NCBI GenBank assembly: GCA_035533295.1
Contig: DATLUA010000054.1
Coordinates: 5,198 to 69,197, forward strand
Direction: 5' to 3'
Length of the DNA: 64,000 bases
Source: JAGWJU01 sp035533295
Lineage (GTDB): Bacteria > Elusimicrobiota > Elusimicrobia > UBA1565 > UBA9628
The notes under the pieces were generated by a model. That model searched no databases, was not told the DNA's origin, and worked only from the letters and a program-made list of their open reading frames with translations. Shown here piece after piece: positions 34,876-43,597 of this stretch (its first letter is position 1; each line of letters starts with the position of its first letter). The position numbers were made by a program, and so were the translations under genes.

Positions 34876-35700
34876 TTATGCCGCGCCGCGGCGGCGCTCG
34901 GCCAGGGCCCAGAGCCAGCGGTCCTCGCGGTTTAAGTCCTCATCGGACTCGTGGCCCAAATCACGCAGAGGCTTGCCGTCGAGCAGAAGCCGCGCGCCGC
35001 GGTTCAAGGTCGCGGCCGTCGCGCGCTTGGCGATTTCGCCGAATAGAATCTTGAAGTTGGCCGCGGCGCCGTAGGTCTTAAGCGCCCCTAGGCTCGTGTA
35101 GTCGAAGCTGTCCGCGATTACGCGCAGGCATAGTCCGGGCGCGACCATATCGAAGACCAGCGTGATGTCCGAGGTGCGCACGACCTTGGTCTCCTCCTTT
35201 TTTCCCCCGCCCAGCATGGGAATGCCGGTGACCAAGGTCAGGCCCAGCTTCAAGGCTTCCTTGCCCAGGTCCATCTCGGGCGCGATCTTAATCGTTCGGG
35301 TGACGGTCTGCGGCAAGGACGCGGCGGCCAAGACCGCGATGTCCGCCCAGGCCACCGGCTCCAACGCCGCGCCGCCCGCTACCGTGCGCAGCTCTGCGTC
35401 ATCCCAAGAAAGGCTCTTGGTCGCCAAGGCGCGCGGCGGCGGCAAGATGAGGCGCTGCGCCACCGGCACGGCGGGCAGGCCGTTCTCGGCCAAGCTCAGG
35501 GATAAATCGTCCGCGGCTCGACGGTCCAAATTTTCCGCCAGGACGCCCCAGGCGCGGCGGGCGCGCGCGATTTGATCCACGGCCGGGGTCTTCAAGGCCG
35601 AGGCCAGGGCCTTGGCCGCGGCGGCCGCGTTCCAGGCTTCGGACTCGGCCGCGACGACCGCGAAGCGTTCCGCCTCGGCTGTTTGTTCGCCGTCGCTCAT
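34876..35700 (-). CDS. conserved-looking cytoplasmic protein of unknown function
   Basis: A 274-residue protein with no signal peptide and one possible hydrophobic stretch (GKEALKLGLTLVTGIPMLGG). It begins MSDGEQTAEAERFAVVAAESEAWNAAAAAKALA; no family is recognised. The longer frame upstream is antisense to the helicase gene and is not used. ATG 35700 is exactly 6 bases from TATCAT on this strand, so the mRNA is predicted leaderless. It is divergent from the DEAD-box gene with only 30 bases between the two start codons. Confidence 0.6.
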   Translation of the reverse strand: MSDGEQTAEAERFAVVAAESEAWNAAAAAKALASALKTPAVDQIARARRAWGVLAENLDRRAADDLSLSLAENGLPAVPVAQRLILPPPRALATKSLSWDDAELRTVAGGAALEPVAWADIAVLAAASLPQTVTRTIKIAPEMDLGKEALKLGLTLVTGIPMLGGGKKEETKVVRTSDITLVFDMVAPGLCLRVIADSFDYTSLGALKTYGAAANFKILFGEIAKRATAATLNRGARLLLDGKPLRDLGHESDEDLNREDRWLWALAERRRGAA

Positions 35701-35706
35701 AAGATG

Positions 35707-35724
35707 ATGATAATAAACTATAAT
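35707..35724. promoter_or_regulatory. back-to-back -10 elements of two divergent leaderless genes
   Basis: On the minus strand TATCAT (35707-35712) ends 6 bases before ATG 35700. On the plus strand TATAAT (35719-35724) ends 6 bases before ATG 35731. Any -35 element must lie inside the opposite gene's coding sequence. Confidence 0.6.
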
Positions 35725-35730
35725 AAGCCA

Positions 35731-36936
35731 ATGTCTTTCCAGAATATGAACCTTCATGCGGATCTCATGCGCGGCGTGCGCGCCATGGGCTATGTCGATC
35801 CCACGCCGATTCAAACCCAGGCCATCCCCGTCGCGCTGGAAGGCCGGGACATCCTCGGCTGCGCGCAGACGGGCAGCGGCAAGACCGCGGCCTACGCGTT
35901 GCCGGTGCTCCAGCACCTCCTGCACAAGCCGGGGCCGGGCGTGCGCGCGCTCATTTTGGTGCCCACTCGCGAGCTCGCGGCGCAAGTCGAGACCTCTTTT
36001 CGCGATTGCGGGCGCTTCACCCCCTTCAAGATTGCGGTGGTCATCGGCGGCGTGGGCTACCATGGGCAAAAGCAAGCGTTGGCTCAGGGCGCGTCTATTG
36101 TTGTGGCGACGCCGGGACGCTTGAAGGATCACATCCAGCAAGGCACGATTCGCTTGGACCGCATCGACATGCTGGTCCTAGACGAAGCCGACCGCATGCT
36201 GGACATGGGATTTTTGCCCGACATCCGCGCCATCATCGGCCGCCTGCCCAAGAACCGCCAGACCATGATGTTCTCGGCGACCTTGGGCCCGGACATCGAT
36301 CGCGTGGCGGCGTTCGCCATGAAAGACCCGCGGCGCGTGGAAATCGCCAAGCCCACCACCGTGGCCACGGGCATCAACCAGATTGTCTATCCTGTCAACC
36401 AAGGCCAAAAGGGCGAGCTCTTGGTCGCCGTCTTGCAGGCCGCGCAGATCCGCTCGGCGGTGGTGTTCTGCCGCACCAAGCACGGCGCCGACCGCCTGTC
36501 CAAGCGCTTGAAGGAAAAAGGATTTTCCATCGGCGTGCTGCACGCCGACCGCACCCAGGGCCAGAGGACGCAGGCCATGGATTCATTCCGCGAGGGCAAA
36601 ACCCAAATTCTAGTCGCCACCGACATCGCGGCGCGAGGCATCGACGTGCGCGATATCAGCCACGTGGTCAACTACGACGTGCCGCGCCACCCGGAGGACT
36701 ACGTCCACCGCGTGGGCCGCACGGCGCGCGCCCAGGGCGTGGGTGACGCCATCACCTTGATGACGCCGGACGAGCAGCCCTTTTTGAGTTCGATTGAGCG
36801 CTTCGTGGGGACGGTGTTTCCCCGCGCTGTGCTGCCCAACTTTACCTACACGATAAAACCCGTGCTCACTCCGCCGCGGCCCAAGACCTTCCGCGACATG
36901 AACTGGAGCCGGTTCAAGAGACGCTCCCGCCGCTAA
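35731..36936 (+). CDS. DEAD-box RNA helicase, RhlE-like
   Basis: A 401-residue helicase with all family motifs: Q-motif region (TPIQTQAIPVALEGRDILG), AQTGSGKT, PTRELAAQ, VLDEADRMLDMGF, MFSATL, RGIDVRD and HRVGRTARAQG. The short basic tail (RSRFKRRSRR-like) resembles RhlE-type enzymes that act on ribosome assembly or cold-shock RNA. ATG 35731 coincides with the predicted +1, so the mRNA would be leaderless. The longer upstream frame is antisense to its divergent neighbour. Confidence 0.92.
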   Translation: MSFQNMNLHADLMRGVRAMGYVDPTPIQTQAIPVALEGRDILGCAQTGSGKTAAYALPVLQHLLHKPGPGVRALILVPTRELAAQVETSFRDCGRFTPFKIAVVIGGVGYHGQKQALAQGASIVVATPGRLKDHIQQGTIRLDRIDMLVLDEADRMLDMGFLPDIRAIIGRLPKNRQTMMFSATLGPDIDRVAAFAMKDPRRVEIAKPTTVATGINQIVYPVNQGQKGELLVAVLQAAQIRSAVVFCRTKHGADRLSKRLKEKGFSIGVLHADRTQGQRTQAMDSFREGKTQILVATDIAARGIDVRDISHVVNYDVPRHPEDYVHRVGRTARAQGVGDAITLMTPDEQPFLSSIERFVGTVFPRAVLPNFTYTIKPVLTPPRPKTFRDMNWSRFKRRSRR

Positions 36937-36992
36937 GCCGCCAAACGCCGCCAAAAAAAACATCGCCAAAAAAACGCCGGAGGTGCCCCTCG

Positions 36993-37799
36993 ATGAAAGC
37001 CATCCCCAGCAAATTCTGCAACCGCTTCAAAGTGCTCTCCGCGTTGCTCGCGCCCGGCGCCGTCCTGGTTTTCTCCCTGGGATTGGCCGGCTGCGGCTAC
37101 AACATCGCGCCCCCGCCGCCGGTCTCCATGCCGCAATCGAACGAGGCGCCCCTGCCGACGCGCGCGGCCCTGCTCAACGTGGTCATCCAGGACGGCCAGC
37201 CGGACGAAATCGACCAGAAGTCGAACGAAATCCTGACCGCGCTCAAGCAGACCGGCGTGTTCAAGGACGTCGAGCGCGCGGGCCAGGGCAGCGTGCTCGG
37301 CGCGAACCTTGTCCTCAGAACTTCTTATCTTGATAAAACGGATCAAAATCCCATTAGTTTTATTATTCCGCCCTGCATCGTTCCGTTTATTGATTTCTGC
37401 ATACTGCCCCTGGGTCAGGCGAGCAACGACATCAGCGCGGAGGTGCACCTGGAGGTGGACAACACACAGGGAGTCATGCTCAAGAGTTATTCTGAAACGT
37501 CCAAGGGCCAGTGCAGCTACTGGCCGTTTCCGGGGCTCTTCCCCTTCAACCTGTTCCTGATTCCTACGGTGGTCCACTGCACGGACGACGCCGGGCCGGA
37601 AGCGGCGTTCCAGATGGCGATGGCCCAAATCGCGAAGGACTTAATCGGAGATCGCGACGACTTGGCGGACTTGATGCGCCAAAGCGCGGCGGCGGCGCCC
37701 GCGGTCGCGCCCGAGCAGGCTCCGGCGCAAAACCAGGCTCCTTCGGACTCCCCCTCCCCGGCCGCGCCCGCGCAAAAGCCCTGGTGGCAGCAACAGTAG
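36993..37799 (+). CDS. lipoprotein of unknown function
   Basis: A 268-residue protein with a lipobox (FSLGLAGC). It contains NEILTALKQTGVFKDVERAGQG, a motif similar to lipoproteins that assemble into envelope machines, then a paired hydrophobic loop with Cys residues (ISFIIPPCIVPFIDFCILPLG) and a Pro/Ala-rich tail. ATG 36993 has GGAGG 9 bases upstream, so this gene is initiated in the classical way. It probably belongs to the helicase transcript or is read independently. Confidence 0.65.
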   Translation: MKAIPSKFCNRFKVLSALLAPGAVLVFSLGLAGCGYNIAPPPPVSMPQSNEAPLPTRAALLNVVIQDGQPDEIDQKSNEILTALKQTGVFKDVERAGQGSVLGANLVLRTSYLDKTDQNPISFIIPPCIVPFIDFCILPLGQASNDISAEVHLEVDNTQGVMLKSYSETSKGQCSYWPFPGLFPFNLFLIPTVVHCTDDAGPEAAFQMAMAQIAKDLIGDRDDLADLMRQSAAAAPAVAPEQAPAQNQAPSDSPSPAAPAQKPWWQQQ

Positions 37800-37832
37800 C
37801 CTAGCACCCTGGCGGACGGGCCGGAAAGGGGT

Positions 37833-37838
37833 TATACT
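37833..37838 (+). promoter_or_regulatory. -10 element of leaderless response-regulator gene
   Basis: TATACT ending exactly 6 bases before ATG 37845, so +1 coincides with the A of the start codon. No -35 is recognised in the GC-rich upstream DNA. Confidence 0.5.
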
Positions 37839-37844
37839 CCCATC

Positions 37845-38243
37845 ATGGCCGGCAAGGTCATGATTGTGGACGACGACGCGGACGTCCGCAAGACCCTTTC
37901 CTATGTGCTTGACGGCTGCTGCGAGGCCATTATCGAAGCGGCCGGCGGCGAGGAAGCGTTGGGAATTTTTGCCTCCGCCGATCCCGCCCTGGTGCTCCTG
38001 GACGTATCCATGCCCGGCATGGGCGGCCTCGAAGTTCTTTCCACGCTGCACGCCTTGCGGCCCGCTCTGCCCATCATCATGCTGACCAGCGCCGACGACG
38101 TGGTCACGGCCAAGATGGCGCTGGACCTGGGCGCGGTCATGTACATGACCAAGCCCTACGACGTGAACGCGCTTAAGAAGGAAGTCCTCGTCCTGTTGAA
38201 CGCCGAGCCGCCCGATCCGCTGCCCTGGAAGGTCAGCGGCTAG
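37845..38243 (+). CDS. single-domain response regulator (CheY-like)
   Basis: A 132-residue receiver domain with no output domain: acidic pocket Asp9-Asp11 (VDDDAD), phospho-acceptor Asp53 (LLDVSMPGMGG), Thr81 and Lys103 (TKPYD). It would relay phosphate in a phosphorelay or bind a target directly. No histidine kinase is adjacent. Its TAG stop shares a CTAG palindrome with the TAG of the convergent gene, so the coding regions overlap by 4 bases. Confidence 0.9.
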   Translation: MAGKVMIVDDDADVRKTLSYVLDGCCEAIIEAAGGEEALGIFASADPALVLLDVSMPGMGGLEVLSTLHALRPALPIIMLTSADDVVTAKMALDLGAVMYMTKPYDVNALKKEVLVLLNAEPPDPLPWKVSG

Positions 38244-38839
38244 AAGAGCGGATTCCAAACGGGCTTGGAGAATCGTCCAAGCCAGAATCCGACGGCGTAT
38301 TTCTCGGCGTAGCGGGTCATCTGCCTTTTGGTGTGCTTCCCGTAGCCCGGATCGGAAACGACCGTCATGGCGCCGTCAGGACGGATATTCACGGTCATCT
38401 GAAGGGAGGAAAATTTGTCGAAGAGGCATTTTCCCGTGCCTAAGAACCGGGTGGTGCACTTGGTCTCGATTTTCCAAGGGCTAACGCCTATGACGATTGA
38501 TTTGAGAACGAACTTGCCGCCCTTGTTGAGGCCGTCGACTTTGATGTCGCAGCGGGTATGCCACCAGCGGCCTTTTGCCCAGGCGCCGCCGTTTTTTTCG
38601 TATATTTTTTGAGCGGCGCTCGCGAGTTCGGACATGGTCTTCGGATCAAGCGTCGCTTCCGCTTGATTCTGGCTTTGCTCGAAAGCGGCCTCGGTGCGGG
38701 CGGCCAGGGCCGCCGCGGCGGACGCTGAACGGGAAAAAAGAGCCGCGCCTGACACGCTATCCGCGGCTTGGCTTACTCCAGCCGCGGCGACCGTCAAAGA
38801 AATCGAGAGGGCGAATAAAAACGGCGTTCCTATTTTCAT
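38240..38839 (-). CDS. exported protein of unknown function
   Basis: A 199-residue protein with signal peptide MKIGTPFLFALSISLTVAAAGVSQAAD. The mature part contains Cys in pairs (WHTRCDIKVDG..., TKCTTRFLGTGKCLF) and a C-terminal basic segment; no family is recognised. The start is ATG 38839: the promoter at 38846-38874 puts +1 on its first base. The longer frame upstream is antisense. Confidence 0.6.
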   Translation of the reverse strand: MKIGTPFLFALSISLTVAAAGVSQAADSVSGAALFSRSASAAAALAARTEAAFEQSQNQAEATLDPKTMSELASAAQKIYEKNGGAWAKGRWWHTRCDIKVDGLNKGGKFVLKSIVIGVSPWKIETKCTTRFLGTGKCLFDKFSSLQMTVNIRPDGAMTVVSDPGYGKHTKRQMTRYAEKYAVGFWLGRFSKPVWNPLF

Positions 38840-38845
38840 GGCATT

Positions 38846-38874
38846 ATTGTAGGAGGTATCTTCGCTCCGTCCAA
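38846..38874 (-). promoter_or_regulatory. promoter of leaderless exported-protein gene
   Basis: On the minus strand TTGGAC (38869-38874), a 17-base spacer and TACAAT (38846-38851), which ends 6 bases before ATG 38839. Confidence 0.7.
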
Positions 38875-38909
38875 GAGTCTTTGGTCTTTTTAGGCAGGGC
38901 CCAAAAGGC

Positions 38910-40601
38910 CTAGTCGCGGGTGAGCTTCTTGTAGCGGATGCGCTTAGGCTGGGCGTCTCCCACGCGCGCCTTGCGGTCTTCCTCGTAGGCCTGGTAGTTG
39001 CCCTCGAACCATACCACTTGGGAGTCTCCCTCGAAGGCAAGAATGTGCGTGGCGATGCGGTCTAAAAACCATCGGTCGTGCGTGATGACCACGGCGCAGC
39101 CCGCGAAGTTGGTGATGGCCTCTTCGAGCGCGCGCAGGGTGTGCACGTCCAAGTCGTTGGTGGGCTCGTCCAGCAGGAGCACGTTGGCGCCTTCGCGCAG
39201 CATGCGCGCCATGTGCACGCGGTTTCTCTCGCCGCCGGAAAGATTCTTGACCAGCTTCTGCTGGTCCTGCCCGGCGAAATTGAAGCGGCCAACGTAGGAG
39301 CGCGACGGCATCTGCACTTCGCCCAGGCTCACCACGTCCAGGCCGTCCGAGATGACTTCCCACACGTTTTCCTCGCCGTTTAATTCCCGGCCCTGGTCCA
39401 CATAGCCGAGTTTGACCGTTGGGCCGACCGCGAAGGAGCCGGCGTCGGCCGTCTCCTTGCCGGTGATGAGCTTGAAGAGCGTGGTTTTGCCCGCGCCGTT
39501 GGCGCCGATGACGCCCACGACGGCGTTGGGCGGCAGGCGGAAGGACAAATCGTCGAAGAGCACCTTGTCGCCGTAGGCCTTCGTCACGCCCTTGGCCTCG
39601 ATGACCACATCGCCCAGGCGCGGGCCCGGCGGGATGTAAATCTCCAGCTCGTCCGCAACTTTTTCTTTTTTCGAATCCTCGAGCATCTTGTCGTAGGCGG
39701 AGAGACGCGCCTTGCTCTTGGCCTGACGCCCCTTGGCGCCGGAGCGGACCCATTCGAGCTCCTTGGCCAAGGTCTTTTGCAGCTTGCCCTCGGATTTGGC
39801 TTCCTGCGCCAGGCGCGCCTGCTTCTGCTCCAGCCACGAGGCGTAGTTTCCTTTATAGGGGATGCCCTCGCCGCGGTTTAATTCCAAAATCCAGCCGGCC
39901 ACGTTGTCCAAAAAATAGCGGTCGTGCGTGACCGCGATGACCGTGCCCCCGTACTGGCGCAAGTGCTGTTCCAGCCATTCCACGGACTCGGCGTCCAAGT
40001 GGTTGGTGGGCTCGTCTAAAAGCAGGATGTCGGGCTTGGATAAAAGCAGGCGGCACAGGGCCACGCGGCGCTTCTCGCCGCCGGAGAGCTCGCCGCACTT
40101 CTGATCCTCGGGTGGGCAGCGCAGCGCGTCCATGGCCACGGCCAGGGTGTTGTCGATTTCCCAGGCGCCGGCCGCTTCAATTTTTTCTTGGAGTTTGCCC
40201 TGCTTGTCCAGGAGCTTCTCCATGTCCTCGGGCGATAAATCCGGCGAGCCGAGCTTGTCGCTCACGGCGTTGAACTCATTGAGCAGCTTCATGGTTTCGC
40301 CCACGCCCTCGGCCACCGTCTCCTTGACGGTTTTGTCGGGGTCGAGCTTGGGCTCCTGCTCCAGAAGCCCGACGGTGTAGCCCTTGGACTGGGTGATTTC
40401 CCCGGTGTAGTCGGGGTCTTGCCCCGCCATGATGCGCAGTAACGTTGATTTGCCCGAGCCGTTGTCTCCCAGCACGCCGATTTTAGCGCCGTAATAAAAG
40501 GAAAGGTAGATGCCCTTCAAGACCTGCTTCTTGGGCGGGTGGATGCGCCCGACGTCTATCAAGGAATAGATGATCTGCTTGCTGTCGACGGTGGTAGCCA
40601 T
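38910..40601 (-). CDS. ettA: energy-dependent translational throttle protein EttA (ABC-F ATPase)
   Basis: A 563-residue ABC-F protein, close to the length of E. coli EttA (555). Two ATPase domains are present: Walker A GDNGSGKST and GANGAGKTT, signatures LSGGEKRR and LSGGERNR, Walker B LLLDEPTNHLD and LLLDEPTNDLD. The 'arm' and P-site tRNA-interaction linker (WVRSGAKGRQAKSKARLSAYDKM) mark EttA. It binds the ribosomal E site and gates translation by energy state. ATG 40601 is preceded at 6 bases by TATCAT. Confidence 0.93.
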   Translation of the reverse strand: MATTVDSKQIIYSLIDVGRIHPPKKQVLKGIYLSFYYGAKIGVLGDNGSGKSTLLRIMAGQDPDYTGEITQSKGYTVGLLEQEPKLDPDKTVKETVAEGVGETMKLLNEFNAVSDKLGSPDLSPEDMEKLLDKQGKLQEKIEAAGAWEIDNTLAVAMDALRCPPEDQKCGELSGGEKRRVALCRLLLSKPDILLLDEPTNHLDAESVEWLEQHLRQYGGTVIAVTHDRYFLDNVAGWILELNRGEGIPYKGNYASWLEQKQARLAQEAKSEGKLQKTLAKELEWVRSGAKGRQAKSKARLSAYDKMLEDSKKEKVADELEIYIPPGPRLGDVVIEAKGVTKAYGDKVLFDDLSFRLPPNAVVGVIGANGAGKTTLFKLITGKETADAGSFAVGPTVKLGYVDQGRELNGEENVWEVISDGLDVVSLGEVQMPSRSYVGRFNFAGQDQQKLVKNLSGGERNRVHMARMLREGANVLLLDEPTNDLDVHTLRALEEAITNFAGCAVVITHDRWFLDRIATHILAFEGDSQVVWFEGNYQAYEEDRKARVGDAQPKRIRYKKLTRD

Positions 40602-40607
40602 GGCGCT

Positions 40608-40613
40608 ATGATA
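40608..40613 (-). promoter_or_regulatory. -10 element of leaderless ettA
   Basis: TATCAT on the minus strand, ending exactly 6 bases before ATG 40601. No clear -35. Confidence 0.5.
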
Positions 40614-40634
40614 ACAAATCGCCTTGCGCGGAGG

Positions 40635-41738
40635 CTATTTCCGGCGCTTGGAACGGCGGCGCAGGACGAAAATAATCACGGCGGCGAGAATGAGGAGCAG
40701 AACCGCCGCGCCGATTTCGGCGGATTCACCCCAAGTCCAGGACGGCAGAGACGGCGTCGCCGCCACCAAGCCGGGGATGGCCGAGGATCCCAGCGTCAGG
40801 CTGGAAAAAAGCTCCCGCACCAGCTCCTCGGCGTTGGGTCCGCTGGCCAGCACGGAGTAGCCCAGATACGTCCAAGGCAGATACCCCACCACGTATTGCC
40901 CACCGTTCGATTTGTCTTGGGCCGCGGCGTAGATAAGCGTCGGGCCCGCCGGGGTCGGCAAAAAACGCGCCGCGTCGGCCGTCTTCGCGTCGGCTTCGGG
41001 GATTTCCCGCGTCATCTGCAGGACCACGTCGGGCTCTTCCGCGATGGGCACGTTCTCCGCGTCCTTGGCCTTGGTGACGCTGACCCGAGAACCCAGGGCC
41101 TTGGCCTCGAAGACGACGTCGGGGTCGGCGGCCTGCGCGAGGGCGTCCGGGACGCGCTGCCAATCGGGCTTCAAGGTGAAGGCCAGTTGGCCGTCCGAGC
41201 TCTGCCCCGCGGCTGGGCCCGCCGGCGCGGCGTTAGACGCGGAAACTCCCGGGGCGTTCAGGGATCCCACGATGGCGGGAAGCATCAAATCCGGGATGTT
41301 GCTGATGAGCGTTCCGATGAAGTTCTTGTTGCCCACCTGCAGGGCGGCCAGGATGAGCGGCGGCTTGCCGGGCGCGGTGGCCTTCAGGTAGTGCGCGGTC
41401 AAGCCGTTGGAAAAGGTCTGGTTCTGCACGTCTCCCGCCGCGGTGAAATTGGCGAGCGTCCTGCGGTTGAAGGCGTCCAGGACGTCGGCCAAAAAGGCGC
41501 TCAAGCCCGGCCGGTCGGTCATGTCCACGGCCGCGGGGCTCAGAGCCAGGATAAACGAGCTTTGCGAGGGGCCCTTGAGGGCGATGACCACGGGCGCCGT
41601 GGCGCTTTGCACCTGCTGCCAGCCGGGCGGCACGGCCACGGTGATGGGCGAAATGGCGCGGGCGCGCACGGCGCCGATTAAAAGCGCCGCGGCCAGCGCA
41701 AAAAACGCCGCCGTTTTTTTTGCGCTCGCCGCGATCAT
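40635..41738 (-). CDS. exported or membrane-anchored protein of unknown function
   Basis: A 367-residue protein with a signal peptide (AFFALAAALLIGAVRARA) and a C-terminal membrane helix followed by a basic tail (VLLLILAAVIIFVLRRRSKRRK). The soluble part holds two similar halves beginning ITVAVPPGWQQV and AFTLKPDWQRV, so it is probably an internal duplication. No family is recognised. ATG 41738 is preceded by TAAAAT with 9 bases between. It is divergent from the metallopeptidase gene with 62 bases between the starts. Confidence 0.6.
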   Translation of the reverse strand: MIAASAKKTAAFFALAAALLIGAVRARAISPITVAVPPGWQQVQSATAPVVIALKGPSQSSFILALSPAAVDMTDRPGLSAFLADVLDAFNRRTLANFTAAGDVQNQTFSNGLTAHYLKATAPGKPPLILAALQVGNKNFIGTLISNIPDLMLPAIVGSLNAPGVSASNAAPAGPAAGQSSDGQLAFTLKPDWQRVPDALAQAADPDVVFEAKALGSRVSVTKAKDAENVPIAEEPDVVLQMTREIPEADAKTADAARFLPTPAGPTLIYAAAQDKSNGGQYVVGYLPWTYLGYSVLASGPNAEELVRELFSSLTLGSSAIPGLVAATPSLPSWTWGESAEIGAAVLLLILAAVIIFVLRRRSKRRK

Positions 41739-41747
41739 CTTGTGGAC

Positions 41748-41753
41748 ATTTTA
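41748..41753 (-). promoter_or_regulatory. -10 element of the 40635-41738 gene
   Basis: TAAAAT on the minus strand, 9 bases before ATG 41738, implying a leader of about 3 bases. Confidence 0.4.
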
Positions 41754-41765
41754 TCAGATCGGCCC

Positions 41766-41794
41766 TTGACAAAAACGAGCCGAAGGCTTATATT
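41766..41794 (+). promoter_or_regulatory. near-consensus promoter of leaderless metallopeptidase gene
   Basis: TTGACA (41766-41771), a 17-base spacer and TATATT (41789-41794). The predicted +1 is 41801, exactly the G of the GTG start codon. Confidence 0.8.
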
Positions 41795-41800
41795 CGTTTT

Positions 41801-43597
41801 GTGAGTTTTAGGACCGCTGCGTTGCTCATTCTCGCTTTCGCGCCGGCCGCCTCCGCCGGCGCTTCTTTTTGCACGGCTCCAATCTACCCTCCGGCGGCGG
41901 CGCTGGCCGCCGGAGCGTCCCAGGCGCCTTACGTCGTTTCTTCCGCCAAACCCGCGCTCTCCAAGGACGACCGCGACGAACTGGCCTCGCTGTGCTGGAG
42001 CATAGACAAAAAAACCGGGCGTGTTACGGGACCGGGCGGCGCCATTTTGACGCGGGGAGGGATGGACGCTTTTCTGGCCGATTACGACACGGACAAATAT
42101 CCCTTGACGTCCGATGAAAAAAGCGGCCTCTACCTCGGCGGCCGCTGCCGCTTCGATCCGGGCCGCGTCCTGTGCAAGGACGACAAGGGCAAGGTCTCGA
42201 CGCTTTCCTATCTAGATGAGGCGTCTTTTCGCCGCCAGCAGTCGCTGCAGCAGTCCGAAGAGCTGGCGGAGCGCATCGGCTCCTTTTTGGCCCAACAGCC
42301 GTCCGGCAAGCCCTTGAGCGCTGCGGCACTGGCCGAAATCGGGCAGATTTCCTTCAACATCACCGGGAAAAAGACCCTGCCGCAGGCTTTGGCCGGGATG
42401 ATCAGCCTGCGCGCGAAGCTCCCCGCCGGGACGCTGCAGGGCGACTTCCAGAACGCGGCGCGCGACCTGACGCGCTTTTTCGACGGACAGGAGTCCGTCA
42501 AGGATTTCACGCAGGCCAATAATTTCCCCGCGGTGCATACAGGAGAGTGGGGCGCCAAGGCGTCGCAGTCCTATTTCGACGGGACCGAGGCCAAGCTGGG
42601 CGCTTTATGCGCGGCCAAGACCCGGGCGATTTTATCCCAGAACCCCGTGGGCGCGGAGCTCATGAAACGCTTCAAGGACAACAACGGCGCGATCAAGCTG
42701 CCCGCCTTTCTGATCGGCAACTTGGGCGATTTCGACGCCGCGGCCTACATACCCGGCACGGACACGGTGGTCTTTAACCGGAAGTACATCCTCAACGATC
42801 CGGCGTTCAACACTCTTTCCAATTCCGACAAGCAGGCGCTCTACGATGACTCGAATAAGATGAATGGGTGGCTTCTGGCCCACCCGGCCGTTTTCGACAG
42901 CTTCATCGGCAACAACGACTTCACCATCGCGCACGAGCTCACGCACGCGGCGCTCGACCGCGAAATTCCCACTGGCCCCTATACGCAGGCCGACATCCTG
43001 GAAAACGAGCACGAGGCCTACACGACCCAGATGCGCTACATGATGGCGCAAATCCTGGCCCACCCAAAGGCGTCCCTGGCCAACCCAAATTACGAGAGCT
43101 GGATGCCGGAGCTCCAATCCATGCTGGCCAGCTACAACCAGTTCCTCCAGGGCATCGATCAGCAGTATCTAAATGGAGACTCGGTCCAGGCAGCCAGCAT
43201 TCCCACCGCCAAGCAGATCGTGGACCGGGAGGAAAGCATGTCTTCGGCCATCGGCCGCCAGGTCCGCTCCCTGCTTCCCAAGGAACTGCTCAAAATACTC
43301 GGCCTCAAGGAGACCGGCGCGGCCTTGGGGCAGTTTGAAAGCGACTACCAGGCGCGGACTAAAAAATTCCTGGGCGGCGACTATAAGAAAATGCAGAGCG
43401 AGGCCGAGGCCCGGTTTCCCGCCGTGGCCCAAGCGGCCTTGACGCGCAGCGCGAACGAATCGGCCGGCGCGGCCCAGAACGATTTGACGGGCGCCGACAG
43501 CCTGGCGGAAGCGGCCCTCGTGCTCGGCGCCAACGACGGCGCGCTCATCGCCCGCATTCAGGCCGCCGCGCAGCAAAAGGGCGTCATTTTGCCATGA
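41801..43597 (+). CDS. secreted HExxH-type zinc metallopeptidase candidate
   Basis: A 598-residue exported protein. The GTG start at 41801 gives VSFRTAALLILAFAPAASAG, a clean signal peptide, and coincides with the predicted +1, so it is leaderless; the upstream frame is not used. HELTH at residues 378-382 is a zinc-binding motif, followed by an acidic ENEHEAY segment (about 401-407) that could supply the third ligand. No named peptidase family is recognised. The gene overlaps the next lipoprotein gene by 4 bases (ATGA). Confidence 0.7.
   Translation: MSFRTAALLILAFAPAASAGASFCTAPIYPPAAALAAGASQAPYVVSSAKPALSKDDRDELASLCWSIDKKTGRVTGPGGAILTRGGMDAFLADYDTDKYPLTSDEKSGLYLGGRCRFDPGRVLCKDDKGKVSTLSYLDEASFRRQQSLQQSEELAERIGSFLAQQPSGKPLSAAALAEIGQISFNITGKKTLPQALAGMISLRAKLPAGTLQGDFQNAARDLTRFFDGQESVKDFTQANNFPAVHTGEWGAKASQSYFDGTEAKLGALCAAKTRAILSQNPVGAELMKRFKDNNGAIKLPAFLIGNLGDFDAAAYIPGTDTVVFNRKYILNDPAFNTLSNSDKQALYDDSNKMNGWLLAHPAVFDSFIGNNDFTIAHELTHAALDREIPTGPYTQADILENEHEAYTTQMRYMMAQILAHPKASLANPNYESWMPELQSMLASYNQFLQGIDQQYLNGDSVQAASIPTAKQIVDREESMSSAIGRQVRSLLPKELLKILGLKETGAALGQFESDYQARTKKFLGGDYKKMQSEAEARFPAVAQAALTRSANESAGAAQNDLTGADSLAEAALVLGANDGALIARIQAAAQQKGVILP

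Noticed and set aside
35701..36141. Upstream extension of the 34876-35700 protein
   Set aside because: It would be fully antisense to the helicase gene; ATG 35700 with its -10 element fits.
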